Assembly (NCBI GenBank): GCA_021767625.1
Contig: JAASTB010000108.1
Coordinates: 1-7,430 of the forward strand
Source of the DNA: Wenzhouxiangella sp.
Lineage (GTDB): Bacteria > Pseudomonadota > Gammaproteobacteria > Xanthomonadales > Wenzhouxiangellaceae
Direction of reading: 5' to 3'
Length of the DNA: 7,430 nucleotides
Part shown: in pieces, positions 7,250 through 7,430 of the stretch
How positions within the stretch are numbered: the stretch's first letter is position 1
Layout of the letters: each line of letters starts with the position of its first letter
The notes under the pieces: generated by a model
Told to the model about the DNA's origin: nothing
Database searches by the model: none
Seen by the model: only the letters and a program-made list of their open reading frames with translations
Translations under genes and position numbers: made by a program

Positions 7250-7430
7250 ATGTCAGCCAAGAAACTGCTCCGCCTCGGAGCGCCCGTGCTCCTGCTCCTC
7301 GCCCTGGCTGCCTGCCAGGGGCAGCAGGACGGCGGGGAGATGGAAGCGCCGGCCGAGCCGACGGAAAGCGAACAGTCCCCATCGAGCAACGACGACAATG
7401 CGAGCGACGAGGGCAAGAACATGACCCAAG
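7250..7430 (+). CDS. Lipoprotein of unknown function, 3' end beyond the window
   Basis: The open frame from ATG 7250 runs past the window end, giving 60 complete codons. The protein begins MSAKKLLRLG, followed by a hydrophobic core (residues 11-20, APVLLLLALA) and a textbook lipobox ALAAC with the lipidated Cys at residue 22. Position +2 is Gln, not Asp, so by the E. coli Lol rule it should be sorted to the outer membrane (inference). Residues 23-56 are a flexible, acidic, Ser/Pro/Asp/Glu-rich linker of low complexity. No folded domain is yet visible, so the function cannot be named. GGAG at 7240-7243, six bases before the ATG, is a good Shine-Dalgarno and supports the start. Together with the -10 candidate at 7211-7219 this looks like a separately transcribed gene. 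The lipoprotein nature is well supported; the family is unknown. Confidence 0.8.
   Translation, partial: MSAKKLLRLGAPVLLLLALAACQGQQDGGEMEAPAEPTESEQSPSSNDDNASDEGKNMTQ

Noticed and set aside
7125..7382. An 85-codon - strand frame across the gap between the thioesterase and lipoprotein genes
   Set aside because: Its C-terminal half reads somewhat protein-like, but it overlaps the lipoprotein signal peptide and the thioesterase stop, and I see no ribosome site or family motif. The gap is better explained by structured DNA plus a promoter.
1..7430. CRISPR array, tRNA, insertion sequence, toxin-antitoxin or phage-defence genes
   Set aside because: No regularly spaced direct repeats, tRNA-like cloverleaf, transposase motifs, terminal repeats or small paired genes were seen. 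Nearly the whole window is filled by the five named genes.

Overview
The window is GC-rich, with G or C at most third codon positions, and every gene lies on the + strand. Its content (YifB/ComM, a complete TamA-TamB pair, a hotdog thioesterase, a lipoprotein) points to a Gram-negative proteobacterium. A high-GC gammaproteobacterium of the Xanthomonadales/Wenzhouxiangella/Chromatiales kind is the best guess, made from protein texture alone.

Layout: (1) 2-811, the 3' part of a YifB/ComM AAA+ ATPase whose start is cut off by the window edge. (2) 873-2789, tamA, an outer-membrane Omp85-family protein with signal peptide, three POTRA domains and a C-terminal beta-barrel. (3) 2786-6616, tamB, a very large inner-membrane-anchored periplasmic protein of the AsmA-like/DUF490 family, overlapping tamA by the four bases ATGA. 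(4) 6670-7137, a small hotdog-fold PaaI-type thioesterase with a strong Shine-Dalgarno. (5) 7250 to the right edge, the start of a lipoprotein gene with a clear lipobox, cut off by the window end. Intergenic gaps are short (61, 53 and 112 bases). They hold a weak promoter candidate before tamA, a perfect 6-bp inverted repeat after tamB, and a foldable, possibly REP-like segment plus an extended -10 candidate before the lipoprotein gene.

How the genes work together: TamA and TamB form the translocation and assembly module. TamA sits in the outer membrane, and TamB spans the periplasm as a hydrophobic beta-taco groove that helps insert some outer-membrane proteins and is implicated in phospholipid traffic between the membranes. 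The ATGA overlap, with no good ribosome site of its own for tamB, indicates co-translation. ComM serves DNA uptake and recombination and is probably only a chance neighbour. The thioesterase and the lipoprotein have no proven link to the Tam system.

I see no CRISPR array, tRNA, rRNA, insertion sequence, phage gene or toxin-antitoxin pair. This is mainly a housekeeping envelope locus. The points worth a second look are local: an enlarged TamA barrel, four paired-looking cysteines in TamB, and the structured segment after the thioesterase. I do not claim a new biological system here.
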